From assembly GCA_903830945.1 (NCBI GenBank), contig CAIKVT010000066.1:1-44196 (forward strand): 44,196 nucleotides of DNA, read 5' to 3'. How positions within the stretch are numbered: the first letter of the stretch is position 1; every line of letters starts with the position of its first letter. The notes under the pieces are model-generated. The model searched no databases and had not been told where the DNA came from. It was given only the letters and a program-made list of their open reading frames with translations. Made by a program: the position numbers and the translations under genes. This DNA is from an uncultured Elusimicrobia bacterium. GTDB taxonomy: Bacteria > Elusimicrobiota > Elusimicrobia > UBA1565 > UBA9628. Positions 18,837-28,335 of the stretch are shown here, in pieces.

Positions 18837-20768
18837 CTATTTGCCCTCGCTCTTAAAATAAAGGATAGACAACGGCGGCAGACAGATCTCCAGGGACTGG
18901 CCGTGCCCGTGCCAGCCAACGCCCTGGGCGTTCACACCGCCCAAATTGCCCAAGCCAGAGCCGCCGTACTCGGCCGCGTCGGAGTTGAGGATCTCGGCCC
19001 ACCAGCCGCCGTGCGGCACACCCACCCGGTAGGTCTTGCGCGCCACCGGCGTGCAATTCATAACCACCAAAATCACGTCATTGGTCGACTGCCCCTTGCG
19101 TATGAAGCTCAAGACCGAGTTATCCGCGTCGTTGCAATCGATCCAGGAGAACCCCGAAGTATCGAAGTCCCGCTCATAGAGAGCCGGCTCGGCCCGATAG
19201 ACGCGGTTGCAGCGCTCCACCAGCCGGCGCACGCCTTCGTGCGGCGCATGATCCAGCTGATCCCAGTCCAGGCTCGAATTGCTATCCCACTCCCGCCACT
19301 GGCCCCATTCGCCTCCCATGAACAAAAGCTTCTTCCCCGGCTGGGACCACATATAGCCGTACATGAGGCGCAGATTGGCGAACTTCTGCCAATCATCTCC
19401 GGACATCTGCGAGATGAGAGAGCGCTTCCCGTGCACCACCTCGTCGTGGGACAACGGCAGGATGAAGTTCTCGTGGAAGGCGTAAAGCATGCGAAAGGTG
19501 ATAACGTTCTGGTGATATTTACGGTGGATGGCATCCTTCTTCATGTAGTTCAAGGTGTCGTGCATCCAGCCCATGTCCCACTTGAAACCAAAGCCCAGCC
19601 CGCCCACATAAGTCGGCCGGGAGACCATGCCCCAGGACGTCGACTCCTCAGCATAGGTCTGCACATCCGGGAATTGCTTATAGACCTCCTCGTTGAGCCG
19701 CCGCAGCAGCCAGATAGCCTCGATGTTCTCACGACCACCGTACTCGTTGGGGATCCAGTCCCCGTTCTTGCGCGAATAGTCGAGATAGAGCATGGAGGCC
19801 ACGGCGTCGACGCGGATGCCGTCGACGTGGTACTTGTCGAACCAGTACAAGGCGCTGGAAATGAGGAAAGAGCGCACCTCGTTGCGGCCGTAGTTGAAAA
19901 TGAAGCTGCCCCAGTCCGGATGGAAACCCTTGCGCGCATCGGCGTGCTCGTAAAGAGCCGAGCCGTCGAACAGCCCGAGGCCGTGGCCGTCGGTGGCGAA
20001 GTGCGAAGGCACCCAGTCCAGGATCACGCCGATGCCCTCCTGGTGCAAGTGGTCCACCAGATACATAAAATCCTGCGGCGTGCCGAAGCGTGAGGTAGGC
20101 GCAAAATAACCGATGGACTGGTAGCCCCAGGAGCCGGAAAAGGGGTACTCCATGACGGGGAGGAACTCGACGTGCGTAAATCCCATCCGCCGCAGATGGG
20201 CCGAGAGTTTGGGCGCGAGTTCCCGATAGGTGAGCGACCGGTTGCCTTCCTCAGGCACGCGCATCCAGGACTCAAGGTGCATCTCATAGATGGACACCGG
20301 CGCGTCGTGGGCATTGCGCTGCTTGCGTTCCTTCATCCAGGCCGCGTCGCTCCATTGGTAATCCAGGTCCCAGACCACGGAGGCGGACTTCGGCGGAACC
20401 TCGGCATGGAAGGCCACAGGGTCGCACTTCTCGACTTTATGTCCGTGCAGGTTCGATGAGATGTGGTACTTATAGGGCGCCCCTTTCTCCACGCCAGGGA
20501 CGAAGCCCTCCCAGATGCCGGAGGAGCCCCGGGGATGCAGGTGGTTCTTGGTCTTGTTCCATTCGTTAAAATCGCCGATGACGGTCACCTTCTTGGCGTT
20601 GGGCGCCCAGACCGCGAAGTAGACGCCTTTCTGGCCGTCGTGCTCCATGAGATGGGCCCCGAGCTTGTCATAGATGCGAAAGTGCGAGCCCTCGTTGTAG
20701 AGGTAAAGATCCTGCTCGCTGAGCAGCGTCGCCGCCGGATGATGAGCGCCTTTGTCCATGAGACTCAT
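18837..20768 (-). CDS. glgB: 1,4-alpha-glucan branching enzyme
   Basis: 643 aa with the start at 20768, where ATGA overlaps the malQ stop and AAGGAG sits 9 nt upstream; an ATG at 20777 lacks spacing, and the longer frame runs through malQ. N-terminal CBM48 ([32 protein letters not shown]), then the GH13 barrel: [15 protein letters not shown] (nucleophile Asp), TYAEESTSW (acid/base Glu), and [11 protein letters not shown]. The enzyme makes alpha-1,6 branches in glycogen. With MalQ upstream it forms a glycogen or maltodextrin module; glgA and glgC are not in the window. Confidence 0.95.
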   Translation of the reverse strand: MSLMDKGAHHPAATLLSEQDLYLYNEGSHFRIYDKLGAHLMEHDGQKGVYFAVWAPNAKKVTVIGDFNEWNKTKNHLHPRGSSGIWEGFVPGVEKGAPYKYHISSNLHGHKVEKCDPVAFHAEVPPKSASVVWDLDYQWSDAAWMKERKQRNAHDAPVSIYEMHLESWMRVPEEGNRSLTYRELAPKLSAHLRRMGFTHVEFLPVMEYPFSGSWGYQSIGYFAPTSRFGTPQDFMYLVDHLHQEGIGVILDWVPSHFATDGHGLGLFDGSALYEHADARKGFHPDWGSFIFNYGRNEVRSFLISSALYWFDKYHVDGIRVDAVASMLYLDYSRKNGDWIPNEYGGRENIEAIWLLRRLNEEVYKQFPDVQTYAEESTSWGMVSRPTYVGGLGFGFKWDMGWMHDTLNYMKKDAIHRKYHQNVITFRMLYAFHENFILPLSHDEVVHGKRSLISQMSGDDWQKFANLRLMYGYMWSQPGKKLLFMGGEWGQWREWDSNSSLDWDQLDHAPHEGVRRLVERCNRVYRAEPALYERDFDTSGFSWIDCNDADNSVLSFIRKGQSTNDVILVVMNCTPVARKTYRVGVPHGGWWAEILNSDAAEYGGSGLGNLGGVNAQGVGWHGHGQSLEICLPPLSILYFKSEGK

Positions 20769-22405
20769 TTGGTCCATCTCCTTGGGCCTCGTCCGTAGGC
20801 CCCGGTCATCAAAGCCAGCCGTCCGGCCACCGCGGGCGTCAGCTCCCCGGGCGTCAGGCGCCACTGCCAGTTGTTCTCCACGGTCCCGGGCAGGTTCATG
20901 CGCGCCTGGGAACCCAGCCCCAGCAGGTCCTGAGCCAGCAGGATCGCGGTGTCCGCCGGGCTCTTGAGCGTCGCGCGGATCATATCCCAATGCAGCTCCA
21001 CGCCGTTGGATCCAAGATAGCGCAAAGCGTTCTCCCGCTCCAGGCGAACCTGCTCCACAGTCCGGGTGCCCGACTTGTCGCTGAGGTTACGGAACCAACC
21101 CGCCACCGTGTCGTTGTCGTGCGTGCCCGTGTAGGCCACGCAGCGCTTTGGAAAATTGTGCGGCTGCTGATCTTCGTCCCAGTCGCAGAACGAAAACTGC
21201 AGGACGCGCATTCCCGGGAACTGAAATCGGTCGCGCAGGGCGGCTACCTCCTTAGTCAGCGTGCCCAGGTCCTCGGCGATGATCTCGACGGCGGGCAAGG
21301 GCCCGCCGTCCCTGGAGACGAAGGTCGTGCTCCTCTCGCCGGAAGGGACGCCCGGCTCCCCCGCTTCTGCCCTGGGGTCTCCGAAAGCGCGCAGCACCGT
21401 GCGAAAAAAGTCCTCACCCGGCGCCAGGACCCAGCGGCCGCGCACCGCGTCCTTGTCGCCAGCCGGGATCTCCCAGTAGTTATGGAAGCCGATGAAATGG
21501 TCCAGGCGCACGGCGTCGAAGCGCGAGAGCGTCGCGCGAAACCGCTCGATCCACCAGGAGTAGCCGTCGGCCTTCATGGCGTCCCAGCGGTAAAGAGGGT
21601 TGCCCCAGAGCTGGCCCTTCTGGCAAAAGTAATCCGGCGGCACGCCGGCGACTACGGAAGGCCGACCGTCCGGCCCCAGGCAGAAAAGCTCGGGGTGAGC
21701 CCAGACATCGACGCTGTCCGCGGCCGCGAAGATGGGGATGTCGCCGATAAGTCCCAGCCCGATCTTGGCGCAGTAGCCCTTGAGCTCGGCCCATTGCTTA
21801 TGGAAGAGATACTGCAGGAACTGGTGATAGCGGATGCGGGTCGCGAAGGCTTGCCGGGCGCGCTCCAGTGCCGCTGGGTGGCGCAAGCGCAGGCCCGGCT
21901 CCCACTCGACCCAAGGCAGGCCTTGGTGGATCTCCTTGGCCGCGCAGTACAGCGAGTAATCATCGAGCCAGGCCTTCTGGCCTTCGCAGAAATCGGCGAA
22001 AGCGGCCTTGGCCGCAGGGTCGACGCGCCGCTCGAAAGCGTCAAAAGCCTTGGCGAAACGGGGTTCTTTGAAGCGCTCCGCCGACGCATAATGGACGCGG
22101 TCCTTGACCTGGCCCCGGATGGCCTTGATGTCGGCCGGCTCCAACAGCCCATCCTGGCAGAGCTTGTCCAAAGACAGGAGCAGGGGGTTCGCGGCGAAGG
22201 CCGACGAGGAGAAATAGGGGGAATGCCCGTGGGCGGTGGGGCCGACGGGGAGCATCTGCCACCAAGTCTGACCGCAGGCTGCCAGGAAGTCGGCAAAAGC
22301 ATAGGCCTCACGCCCGATGTCGCCGACGCCATGGGGACCGGGTAAGGACGTGGGGTGCAGGAGCACGCCGGAAGAGCGCTGCCGCAGAGTGGGCTTCTCA
22401 GTCAT
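20765..22405 (-). CDS. malQ: 4-alpha-glucanotransferase (amylomaltase)
   Basis: 546 aa, GH77. [57 protein letters not shown] (nucleophile Asp) and IIAEDLG (acid/base Glu) are typical. Length exceeds the usual ~500 aa because of an insertion of about 25 residues (around 344-374, [12 protein letters not shown]...SRDGGP) just before the catalytic [12 protein letters not shown] segment; a perfect 10-bp palindrome lies inside it. The enzyme transfers maltodextrin units between glucan chains. First gene of the malQ-glgB-unknown operon, with an extended -10 promoter at 22418-22426. Confidence 0.93.
   Translation of the reverse strand: MTEKPTLRQRSSGVLLHPTSLPGPHGVGDIGREAYAFADFLAACGQTWWQMLPVGPTAHGHSPYFSSSAFAANPLLLSLDKLCQDGLLEPADIKAIRGQVKDRVHYASAERFKEPRFAKAFDAFERRVDPAAKAAFADFCEGQKAWLDDYSLYCAAKEIHQGLPWVEWEPGLRLRHPAALERARQAFATRIRYHQFLQYLFHKQWAELKGYCAKIGLGLIGDIPIFAAADSVDVWAHPELFCLGPDGRPSVVAGVPPDYFCQKGQLWGNPLYRWDAMKADGYSWWIERFRATLSRFDAVRLDHFIGFHNYWEIPAGDKDAVRGRWVLAPGEDFFRTVLRAFGDPRAEAGEPGVPSGERSTTFVSRDGGPLPAVEIIAEDLGTLTKEVAALRDRFQFPGMRVLQFSFCDWDEDQQPHNFPKRCVAYTGTHDNDTVAGWFRNLSDKSGTRTVEQVRLERENALRYLGSNGVELHWDMIRATLKSPADTAILLAQDLLGLGSQARMNLPGTVENNWQWRLTPGELTPAVAGRLALMTGAYGRGPRRWTK
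21287..21310. repeat. In-frame palindrome inside malQ
   Basis: GACGGCGGGC (21287-21296) and GCCCGCCGTC (21301-21310) form a perfect 10-bp stem with a 4-nt loop. It encodes part of a MalQ-specific insertion (residues about 366-373) that is absent from the usual amylomaltase core. Confidence 0.55.
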
Positions 22406-22417
22406 CGGTACGGCATG

Positions 22418-22426
22418 ATTCTAGCA
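22418..22426 (-). promoter_or_regulatory. Extended -10 promoter for malQ
   Basis: The minus strand reads TGC-TAGAAT (22426-22418), an extended -10 with a 5/6 consensus hexamer and no good -35. Predicted start near 22411, leaving a leader of only a few nucleotides before the ATG at 22405. Confidence 0.4.
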
Positions 22427-22470
22427 AATGGCAACTAGGCCAAGCCCCATTTCCTGAGCGTATAGCGTTA

Positions 22471-22499
22471 TTGACCTGCCCTCTTAAATACCCGACAAT
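22471..22499 (+). promoter_or_regulatory. Promoter for terC, probably leaderless
   Basis: TTGACC (22471-22476) and GACAAT (22494-22499) with a 17-bp spacer. The start would fall at about 22506-22508, on or next to the ATG at 22508, implying a leaderless or very short-leader mRNA. The manganese riboswitch often found before TerC/Alx genes has no room here. Confidence 0.45.
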
Positions 22500-22507
22500 A
22501 TGGTCCT

Positions 22508-23425
22508 ATGCTCGGCGAAACCGGCCTCTGGCTCATCTTCGGGATTGTGATCGCCGCGGCCCTGGCAATGGACCTGGGCATCCTGCACCGCCAGGCCCGA
22601 GCCGTTTCCTTCAAAGAAGCCGCCTTCTGGAGCGTGGTCTGGTGCGCTTTGGCACTAGCCTTCGCCGGGGTCATAGCCCTGACCAGCGGCCGAGAGCGCG
22701 CCCTGCAGTTCGCGGCGGGCTATCTGCTGGAAGAATCGCTGAGCGCGGACAACATGTTCGTGTTCCTGGTGATCTTCCATTATTTCGGCCTGACCCCGGC
22801 CCACCAGTCGCGCGTCCTGCATTGGGGCATCCTGGGCGCGATCGCCATGCGCTTCATCTGCATCTTCGCGGGGGTGACGCTGGTCAACACCTTCCACTGG
22901 ATGATCTACATCTTCGGGGCCATGGTGATCTACACGGGCGCGAAGATGGCGTTGACGGACGAAGCTCAGGTCCGGCCTCAGGACAACGCGGCCCTTAAGC
23001 TCCTGCGAAAGGTCATGCCCCTGACGGATGATGGCCAGGGCCAAAGCTTCTTCTTGCGCTTAGGCGGTGTCCAGCACGCGACCCCGCTGCTGGCCGCGCT
23101 CTTAGTCGTCGAGTTCTCGGACGTCCTTTTCGCCATGGACTCGATCCCCGCGGTGATTGCCATCACCACGGATCCTTTCGTGGTCTACACTTCGAACGTG
23201 TTCGCCATACTCGGCCTACGAGCGCTGTTCTTCCTGCTCGCCGACCTGATGGTGACCTTCCGATTCATGAAAGCCGGGATATCCCTCATCCTCATCTTCG
23301 TGGGCCTCAAGATGCTGGGCGGACACTTCTTTCACGTGCCCACTGGCGTGTCATTGTGCGTGATCGCCGCAGTGTTGGGCGCAGCCATCGCAGCTTCCCT
23401 GCTGACGAAACCCAAAGACTCCTAG
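22508..23425 (+). CDS. TerC/Alx family integral membrane protein
   Basis: 305 aa with about eight to nine membrane helices. TerC signatures: LEESLSADNMFVFLVIFHYF with conserved acidic residues in the membrane, and VVEFSDVLFAMDSIPAVIAIT, then FAILGLRALFFLLADLM. Members of this family (Alx, MeeF) export Mn2+ or protect against metal and tellurite stress. Transcribed alone from a promoter directly before the ATG; a terminator-like hairpin follows the stop. Confidence 0.88.
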   Translation: MLGETGLWLIFGIVIAAALAMDLGILHRQARAVSFKEAAFWSVVWCALALAFAGVIALTSGRERALQFAAGYLLEESLSADNMFVFLVIFHYFGLTPAHQSRVLHWGILGAIAMRFICIFAGVTLVNTFHWMIYIFGAMVIYTGAKMALTDEAQVRPQDNAALKLLRKVMPLTDDGQGQSFFLRLGGVQHATPLLAALLVVEFSDVLFAMDSIPAVIAITTDPFVVYTSNVFAILGLRALFFLLADLMVTFRFMKAGISLILIFVGLKMLGGHFFHVPTGVSLCVIAAVLGAAIAASLLTKPKDS

Positions 23426-23458
23426 GCCGGCTTCAGGACCGGTTTCCGGCCTGATTTT
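23423..23458 (+). terminator. Rho-independent terminator after terC
   Basis: AGGCCGG (23423-23429) and CCGGCCT (23445-23451) form a 7-bp stem followed by GA and TTTTT (23454-23458). It overlaps the terC stop and the 3' end of the convergent deoB-like gene. Confidence 0.5.
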
Positions 23459-24701
23459 TCCGGAACCCGATGGGCTTGAAGCCGCAAGCCTCCTCATAGT
23501 CCTTGGCACAGCCCAACACCTGAGCCGCGATGTGCCCCACCTCGCAAAGGCTCTTGCCAGGCCCGACCTTGATGCCGCCCAGGTCCGCCCCAAAGCCGAT
23601 GCGCTCAACGATCAAAGGCAGCTCCTCTTTGTTGTGGTAGCCATAATCCTCGCGGTGCTGCATGCCGTGGTCGGCCGTAATGATCAGCAGGTCGCCCTTG
23701 CGCAGCCTGGCCTCGAAGAGCGGCAAGGCCTCATCCACGCCTTCCAGGCAGCGCAGCGCCCCGGCCACGTCCCGCGTGTGCCCATAGAGACTGTCAGCGT
23801 CGACCAGGTTCGTGAACACGAAGGTCCCGCCCGGCCGGTACACCGCGGCCGCCTCGGCGAGGACGTTGACAGTGCCCTGGATCGTATAGGGGTTGGTGTC
23901 CTTCTTTTTGGGATGCATGAAGCGCAGACGCAGGCCGGGATCCAGAAAGGTCGGCCTGGTCAGCTTGATGCGCTCATGGTAGGCCGTGTTGACCAGATCG
24001 CACGTCTTGCCAACGGCGGCAGTCCACACGTCCCGCGCATACATCACGTCCACCAATGTCTTCCCCCGCATCGGCAAGACCTTATCGTGGCGATTGGCCG
24101 TACGCACGATATCCCCCTCCGCCGAGCGAACATAGGCTCGCGCGATCACGCGCGTGATCGGGATGCCCATCTCCCGCGCCAGCTCGAAGGCGCAGTCCGC
24201 TATCGCGTGCTGTTCCTTGACCGGGATCACCGCTTCATTCATCGCGATCTGGACCAAAGGGTCGCATTTGCTCGCGTACACGATGGGATGGCCCGTTTTC
24301 TCATGCGCGGCTGCGTTGAGCTCGATGGCCTCCATCCCCCCCGCCATCTTGTTGAAGATCGTCTTGCGGCCGATGCGCTTCTCCAGGGCCGCAATAAAAT
24401 CCCACCGAAAGCCGTTGGGGAATAAGCCGTAGGTGCTCGGGTCCACGATGCCCACCATCTCCCGGTGTCCGATGACCGAATCCGCGGAGGCGGAAGCCTG
24501 CTTCAGGCGCATGGCGCAGGTCTTCCTGCCATCGCGGCCCAGGCGTTGGCGGTGCCTTCGGGCCACGATCCGGCCCAAACCCAGACGCGAGAAGTTGGAA
24601 AGCTTCAACTTGCCCGGATGCTGGTCGAGCAGGAAGTCCAGAGTCTGCGCCCCCACGGCATCCACGACCAGAAGCAGGACCGTCGCTTTCGGCTTCACCA
24701 T
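23433..24701 (-). CDS. deoB: Phosphopentomutase-like metalloenzyme at the end of the ole operon
   Basis: 422 aa, alkaline-phosphatase superfamily. DeoB-like motifs: LLLVVDAVGAQTLDFL, SADSVIGHREMVG (canonical DTxxGHWEM), FTNLVDADSLYGHTRDVAG (canonical NLVDFDSLYGHRRDPEG) and ITADHGMQ...DYGYHNKEELPLIV. Phosphopentomutase interconverts (deoxy)ribose 1- and 5-phosphate using two Mn ions. The motifs are diverged and no nucleoside-salvage gene is near, so another phosphosugar or phospho-lipid substrate is possible. It starts 4 nt after oleD with GAGGT as ribosome-binding site, so it shares the ole transcript. Confidence 0.7.
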   Translation of the reverse strand: MVKPKATVLLLVVDAVGAQTLDFLLDQHPGKLKLSNFSRLGLGRIVARRHRQRLGRDGRKTCAMRLKQASASADSVIGHREMVGIVDPSTYGLFPNGFRWDFIAALEKRIGRKTIFNKMAGGMEAIELNAAAHEKTGHPIVYASKCDPLVQIAMNEAVIPVKEQHAIADCAFELAREMGIPITRVIARAYVRSAEGDIVRTANRHDKVLPMRGKTLVDVMYARDVWTAAVGKTCDLVNTAYHERIKLTRPTFLDPGLRLRFMHPKKKDTNPYTIQGTVNVLAEAAAVYRPGGTFVFTNLVDADSLYGHTRDVAGALRCLEGVDEALPLFEARLRKGDLLIITADHGMQHREDYGYHNKEELPLIVERIGFGADLGGIKVGPGKSLCEVGHIAAQVLGCAKDYEEACGFKPIGFRKNQAGNRS

Positions 24702-24705
24702 ATGC

Positions 24706-25704
24706 TTACCTCATTTTCTGCGCGTCGAACCATGTCCGCAGCCGTTCCAGCCCGGCAGCGAATGTCACATGCGGCTCATAGCCCAGATCGCGCCGGGCGG
24801 CCGAGATATCGAACCAATGCGCCGTGGTCAGCTGCTGGACCAAAAAGCGCGTCAACCTCGGCTCGCCGCCGCGCTTGCTCACCGAGTACAAGGTCTCATA
24901 GCCCCAGGCCGCAAAGTTGGCCAAGATAGGCTGGACGGTATCTTCGACCGGCGGCAGTCCCACCGCGTCCAAGATAGCGTTGATGACATCCCAGACCGGC
25001 CGCGGTTCGCCTCCGGTGATAAAATAGGCCTGGCCCGCGATCGAGCTGCCCGGCGACAGCCGCTCCAAGGCGAGGCGGTGCGCCTCGGCCGCGTCGTCGA
25101 GATAAGTCGTGTCCACCTTCTTATTGAGCGTGCCGATGCGGCAAAGCTCGCCGCTGCGGGCCTTCTCGATGAGCCGGGATATGAGCTTATCCTCGCCCGG
25201 CCCCCAGACCAGATGAGGCCGCAAGGCCACCGTGGCAAGAGCGGCCGTGTTGCTGGAGAGCACCATCGCCTCAGCCGTAGCCTTGGTGCGCGAGTAGTGG
25301 GAATCGAAAGATCGAGGATAAGGCGCGGACTCGTTGCAGCCCTCCACGTCACTACCGGTGAACACGACGCTGGGAGAACTGGTGAACACCAACTTCGAGA
25401 TGCCCAGTCCCTGGCAGGCCCGCAGCACGTTGTTAGTACCGGTGACATTGACCTGATGGAACTCTTCCAGAGGCCCCCATAGCCCCACCTTGGCCGCGCA
25501 ATGCACCACGGCCTCGGCGCCCCGGCAGGCGGCCCGCACCGAATCCAGGTCAAGCAAGTCCCCGGGGAACTCCACCACGCCATCTTTGGCCAGCTCTGGA
25601 TGATTGGTTCTCGAGAGACTGCGCACCTCATGGCCATGGGTGCGCAAGAGCCGTGCCACCGCCCCGCCTATGAAACCGCTGCCGCCCGTCACCAGGACCC
25701 TCAT
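24706..25704 (-). CDS. oleD: OleD-like NAD(P)-dependent 2-alkyl-3-ketoacid reductase
   Basis: 332 aa; the start at 25704 forms an ATGA overlap with the oleC stop, and the 11-residue upstream extension lacks support. Extended short-chain dehydrogenase: MRVLVTGGSGFIGGAV (Rossmann), VVHCAAKVGLWGP, VFTSSPSVVF and the catalytic YSRTK (Tyr137, Lys141). This matches the 3-beta-hydroxysteroid dehydrogenase/OleD group. OleD reduces the 2-alkyl-3-ketoacid made by OleA to the 2-alkyl-3-hydroxyacid. Fourth ole gene in order A, B, C, D. Confidence 0.85.
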   Translation of the reverse strand: MRVLVTGGSGFIGGAVARLLRTHGHEVRSLSRTNHPELAKDGVVEFPGDLLDLDSVRAACRGAEAVVHCAAKVGLWGPLEEFHQVNVTGTNNVLRACQGLGISKLVFTSSPSVVFTGSDVEGCNESAPYPRSFDSHYSRTKATAEAMVLSSNTAALATVALRPHLVWGPGEDKLISRLIEKARSGELCRIGTLNKKVDTTYLDDAAEAHRLALERLSPGSSIAGQAYFITGGEPRPVWDVINAILDAVGLPPVEDTVQPILANFAAWGYETLYSVSKRGGEPRLTRFLVQQLTTAHWFDISAARRDLGYEPHVTFAAGLERLRTWFDAQKMR

Positions 25705-27449
25705 GTGACCCTCCTGCGCACGGGAGTACGCTGGCACTGACCGCCCTCAGGAAAGGTGCTAACGGTCATATGCCCCTTGGCCCAGACCGCCAGCTTCTCC
25801 CGGAAGATCTTGGCGTTGTGCCGAACATCCACCGGAAAGCCCGGATGAAACAGGACTGTCTGGATGCTCCTGGTGTGCGCGAATCGCTGCGCCATCTCCA
25901 GGAGCTCGCGGCGCACCCGGTCGCGATCCGCTCCTGGTTCCAATTCCACGCATAAGACCGGGATTTGCGCACCTGCGGCATCTAAAGTTCCGCAGGTGCC
26001 GGCCGCCATCCCCACTAAGGCGCTGCGCCGCACCCAGGGATGCTGGTTGAAGACGCCCTCGCAGGGGATGGTGAAAAGCGTCTCCGGCAGGGCATTGATG
26101 CGGTGGCTCTTGCGACCGCAGAACCACAGCCGGCCTGTCTCATCGAGATAACCCACGTCGCCCATACGGTGGCGCACCGCCCCGTCCGGCTCCGAGATCT
26201 TGGCCAGGGCCGTGGCCTCGGGCCGATGGAAATACTCACGCGTGACCACCGGCCCTTTAACCACGATCTCGCCAATCTCGCCGGCAGGAACGCAAAGGGC
26301 CGCGGACCAAGCCGGAATAGGATCGTCGCTGATGCCTATGACTTTGACTTCCATACCGGACCAAGGCCGGCCCACGCAAATGCCGCGACCCTCCCCGGTC
26401 ATGACCGCGGTCTGAGCCAGCACCTCGGAACCCGTGATGCAGGCCACGGGCAAAGCCTCGGTCGCGCCGTAGGGCGTGTGGATCTCCGCCTCCGGGGACA
26501 ACATCCGCGCCAACCGGGCCAGGACCTTGGCCGGGACCGGCGCTCCGGCGCAGATCACACGCTTGAGGCTGGGCAGACGCGCGCCGTGGCTCTCGCCGTA
26601 GCGGCTCACGGCATCGAGAAGCGCGGGTGAACCGAAGAGCTGAACCGCGCCATGCGCCTGGATGGGCAGGACGATCTCGCGCGGGTCGACCCGGGCCGGC
26701 CGGGTCGGGTCCATGCGCGGGATGATCGCGCTCAGGCCCAAGGCCACGTCGAAGAGGGCGAAGAGCGGGAAGGTCGGAATCGAATAACCGCCGGGCTCGA
26801 TCTGAAAATGCTCGCGCAGCATGGCCGCCTGATGCGCGAATATGCCGTGGGTGTAGACCGCACCCTTGGGCGCGCCAGTGCTGCCCGAGGTGAATAGGAT
26901 CGCCGCAGTTTTGTCTTTCCCAAAGTCGGCGCCAAAGGCGCCGACTCCGGCCGCCTCCCTGCGGGGGGCGGCCGTTCCGTCGGGGGACGATGCCGTTTTA
27001 TAAAGGTCCGTAAGATTAAGCCCCCCCCACCCCCACTTCCTCCCCACCGTCACCATGCTCCGGATACTGCCCTTGCCCCACCCTCCAGCCAAGCGCGCCA
27101 GATGCGCCTTGGTCGAGCCGATGAAGGCCTGGGGCTCGGCCTCGGCCAGACAGCGGCCCACATTCTCCCAACCTATGCCTGGGTCGATGAGCACCGGCAC
27201 CGCACCGCAGCGCAACAACGCGAAGGTCAGCGAAATGAAATCGATGCCAGGCGGCACCAGCAGCGCTGCGCGCACGCCTGGGCCCACACCGATGCGCTCC
27301 AAGCCCGCAGCCAAGCGCCAGCACTCCGCATCGAGCTCCTTGAATGTGATGGAGCGCCGGCCGTCCAGCACCGCGGGACGATCCGCCACTTTGGCCGCGG
27401 CCTCCATGAGTAGCTCGGATACGCTCAGAAGTCGATCCTGCGTCGTCAT
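25701..27449 (-). CDS. oleC: OleC-like beta-lactone synthetase (AMP-forming)
   Basis: 582 aa, ANL superfamily. TAAILFTSGSTGAPKGAVYTHG (A3 phosphate loop, about 181-202), YGATEALP, GDVGYLDETGRLWFCGRKSHRI (A7/A8) and a C-terminal NAKIFREKLA. The short start (MTTQDRLLSVSELL) and the absence of a pantetheine partner fit OleC, which adenylates the 2-alkyl-3-hydroxyacid and closes the beta-lactone, rather than a fatty acyl-CoA ligase. A pair of perfect palindromes encodes residues about 159-176 just before the A3 loop. The stop is 4 nt into oleD; oleB ends 1 nt before the start. Confidence 0.87.
   Translation of the reverse strand: MTTQDRLLSVSELLMEAAAKVADRPAVLDGRRSITFKELDAECWRLAAGLERIGVGPGVRAALLVPPGIDFISLTFALLRCGAVPVLIDPGIGWENVGRCLAEAEPQAFIGSTKAHLARLAGGWGKGSIRSMVTVGRKWGWGGLNLTDLYKTASSPDGTAAPRREAAGVGAFGADFGKDKTAAILFTSGSTGAPKGAVYTHGIFAHQAAMLREHFQIEPGGYSIPTFPLFALFDVALGLSAIIPRMDPTRPARVDPREIVLPIQAHGAVQLFGSPALLDAVSRYGESHGARLPSLKRVICAGAPVPAKVLARLARMLSPEAEIHTPYGATEALPVACITGSEVLAQTAVMTGEGRGICVGRPWSGMEVKVIGISDDPIPAWSAALCVPAGEIGEIVVKGPVVTREYFHRPEATALAKISEPDGAVRHRMGDVGYLDETGRLWFCGRKSHRINALPETLFTIPCEGVFNQHPWVRRSALVGMAAGTCGTLDAAGAQIPVLCVELEPGADRDRVRRELLEMAQRFAHTRSIQTVLFHPGFPVDVRHNAKIFREKLAVWAKGHMTVSTFPEGGQCQRTPVRRRVT
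26924..26974. repeat. Twin in-frame palindromes inside oleC
   Basis: AGTCGGCGCC (26924-26933), AAA, GGCGCCGACT (26937-26946) form a 10-bp hairpin. One base later CGGCCGCCTCCC (26948-26959), TGC, GGGGGGCGGCCG (26963-26974) form a 12-bp hairpin with one wobble pair. They encode the Ala/Gly/Arg-rich linker just before the ATP-binding loop. Confidence 0.6.
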
Positions 27450-27450
27450 A

Positions 27451-28335
27451 TCAAGCCGGTATGGGGTGCCTCGCGAGGAAATCCTTCACCAAGGGGATAA
27501 TCAGGTCGCCGGCGTCCTCCAGGACGTAATGCCCGGCGTCCGGGAAACGGTGGACCTCGGCCTTGGGGAAACGGCGCACCCACTCGTCCAGGAAATTCCT
27601 GTCGAACACAAAATCCTTCTCCCCCCAGCAGATGAGCATGGGCCGATCCTGGAAAAGATCCAGCCTCTCGGCGGTCCGCGTCACCAAGCCGTAGGCTCTG
27701 TCACCGGGCCCCAGGGGGATGTCCTCGACGAAGCGCTGGACCGCGATGCGGTTAGCCCAGGAGTCGTAGGGCTCCAGATACAACCGCCGCAGTTCCGGGC
27801 TCATGGGCCTGCGCGTGCAGCACATGCGGCTAGCGGCTATGGCGAAAGCGTTAGCCCCGCGCACCAGGAGCGCGCCCAGCGGACTGCGACAGGCCTTGAG
27901 TCTCCAGGGCAGGCTCTTGCCATTCGGCAAGGGGAAGGCGCCGGTGTTGAAGATGACGATCCTGCGTATCCTCTCCGGATGGCGCGCCGCTAGCGCCATG
28001 CCGATCATGCCGCCCCAATCATGCAGGACCAAGGTCACGCGGTCTCTGACTGCGATGGCTACGAGCAGAGACTCGAGGTCGTCCACGCGGCTCTTGAGGG
28101 TGTAGTCGTATTGGTCGTCGCCGGGCTTGCTGGAGAGTCCGCATCCTATATGGTCAGGGACTACGACGCGATAGGAGTCGCTCAAGGCCTGGGCGAGTCC
28201 GCGGTAATAGATCGCCCAACTGGGGTTGCCGTGGACCATCACGACCGGGTCGCCTGAGCCGGAGTCCAGGTAGTGCTGGCGCAGCGGCCCGCGCTCATGG
28301 AAGCGGCTCTCGAACGGCAAAGCCGGATGCCTCAC
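27451..28335 (-). CDS. oleB: OleB-like beta-lactone decarboxylase (alpha/beta-hydrolase)
   Basis: 294 aa with a GTG start at 28335 that overlaps the oleA stop in a GTGA; the longer frame upstream runs through oleA. Haloalkane-dehalogenase-like alpha/beta-hydrolase: VVMVHGNPSWAIYYR (oxyanion HGNP), LVLHDWGGMIGM (nucleophile Asp106), WGEKDFVFD and FPDAGHYVLED (His269). OleB uses this Asp to open the beta-lactone and release CO2, leaving the cis-olefin. Its place between oleA and oleC is the common ole order. It ends 1 nt before oleC. Confidence 0.87.
   Translation of the reverse strand: MRHPALPFESRFHERGPLRQHYLDSGSGDPVVMVHGNPSWAIYYRGLAQALSDSYRVVVPDHIGCGLSSKPGDDQYDYTLKSRVDDLESLLVAIAVRDRVTLVLHDWGGMIGMALAARHPERIRRIVIFNTGAFPLPNGKSLPWRLKACRSPLGALLVRGANAFAIAASRMCCTRRPMSPELRRLYLEPYDSWANRIAVQRFVEDIPLGPGDRAYGLVTRTAERLDLFQDRPMLICWGEKDFVFDRNFLDEWVRRFPKAEVHRFPDAGHYVLEDAGDLIIPLVKDFLARHPIPA

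Noticed and set aside
20990-22345. 451-aa plus-strand open frame opposite malQ
   Set aside because: Antisense shadow of a clear GH77 gene; no recognisable motifs. Similar long shadows opposite glgB (18903-20093), gdhA (11045-11995) and the PfaC-like gene (35340-36740) were rejected for the same reason.
22406-22507. Manganese (yybP-ykoY) riboswitch before terC
   Set aside because: The promoter start falls next to the ATG, leaving no room for a leader, and no such fold was seen.
24143-24160. 18-bp perfect palindrome in the deoB-like gene as an operator or mobile element
   Set aside because: It lies within a conserved coding stretch (ITRVIARAY region), not in a linker or insertion, so chance in GC-rich DNA is the simpler explanation.
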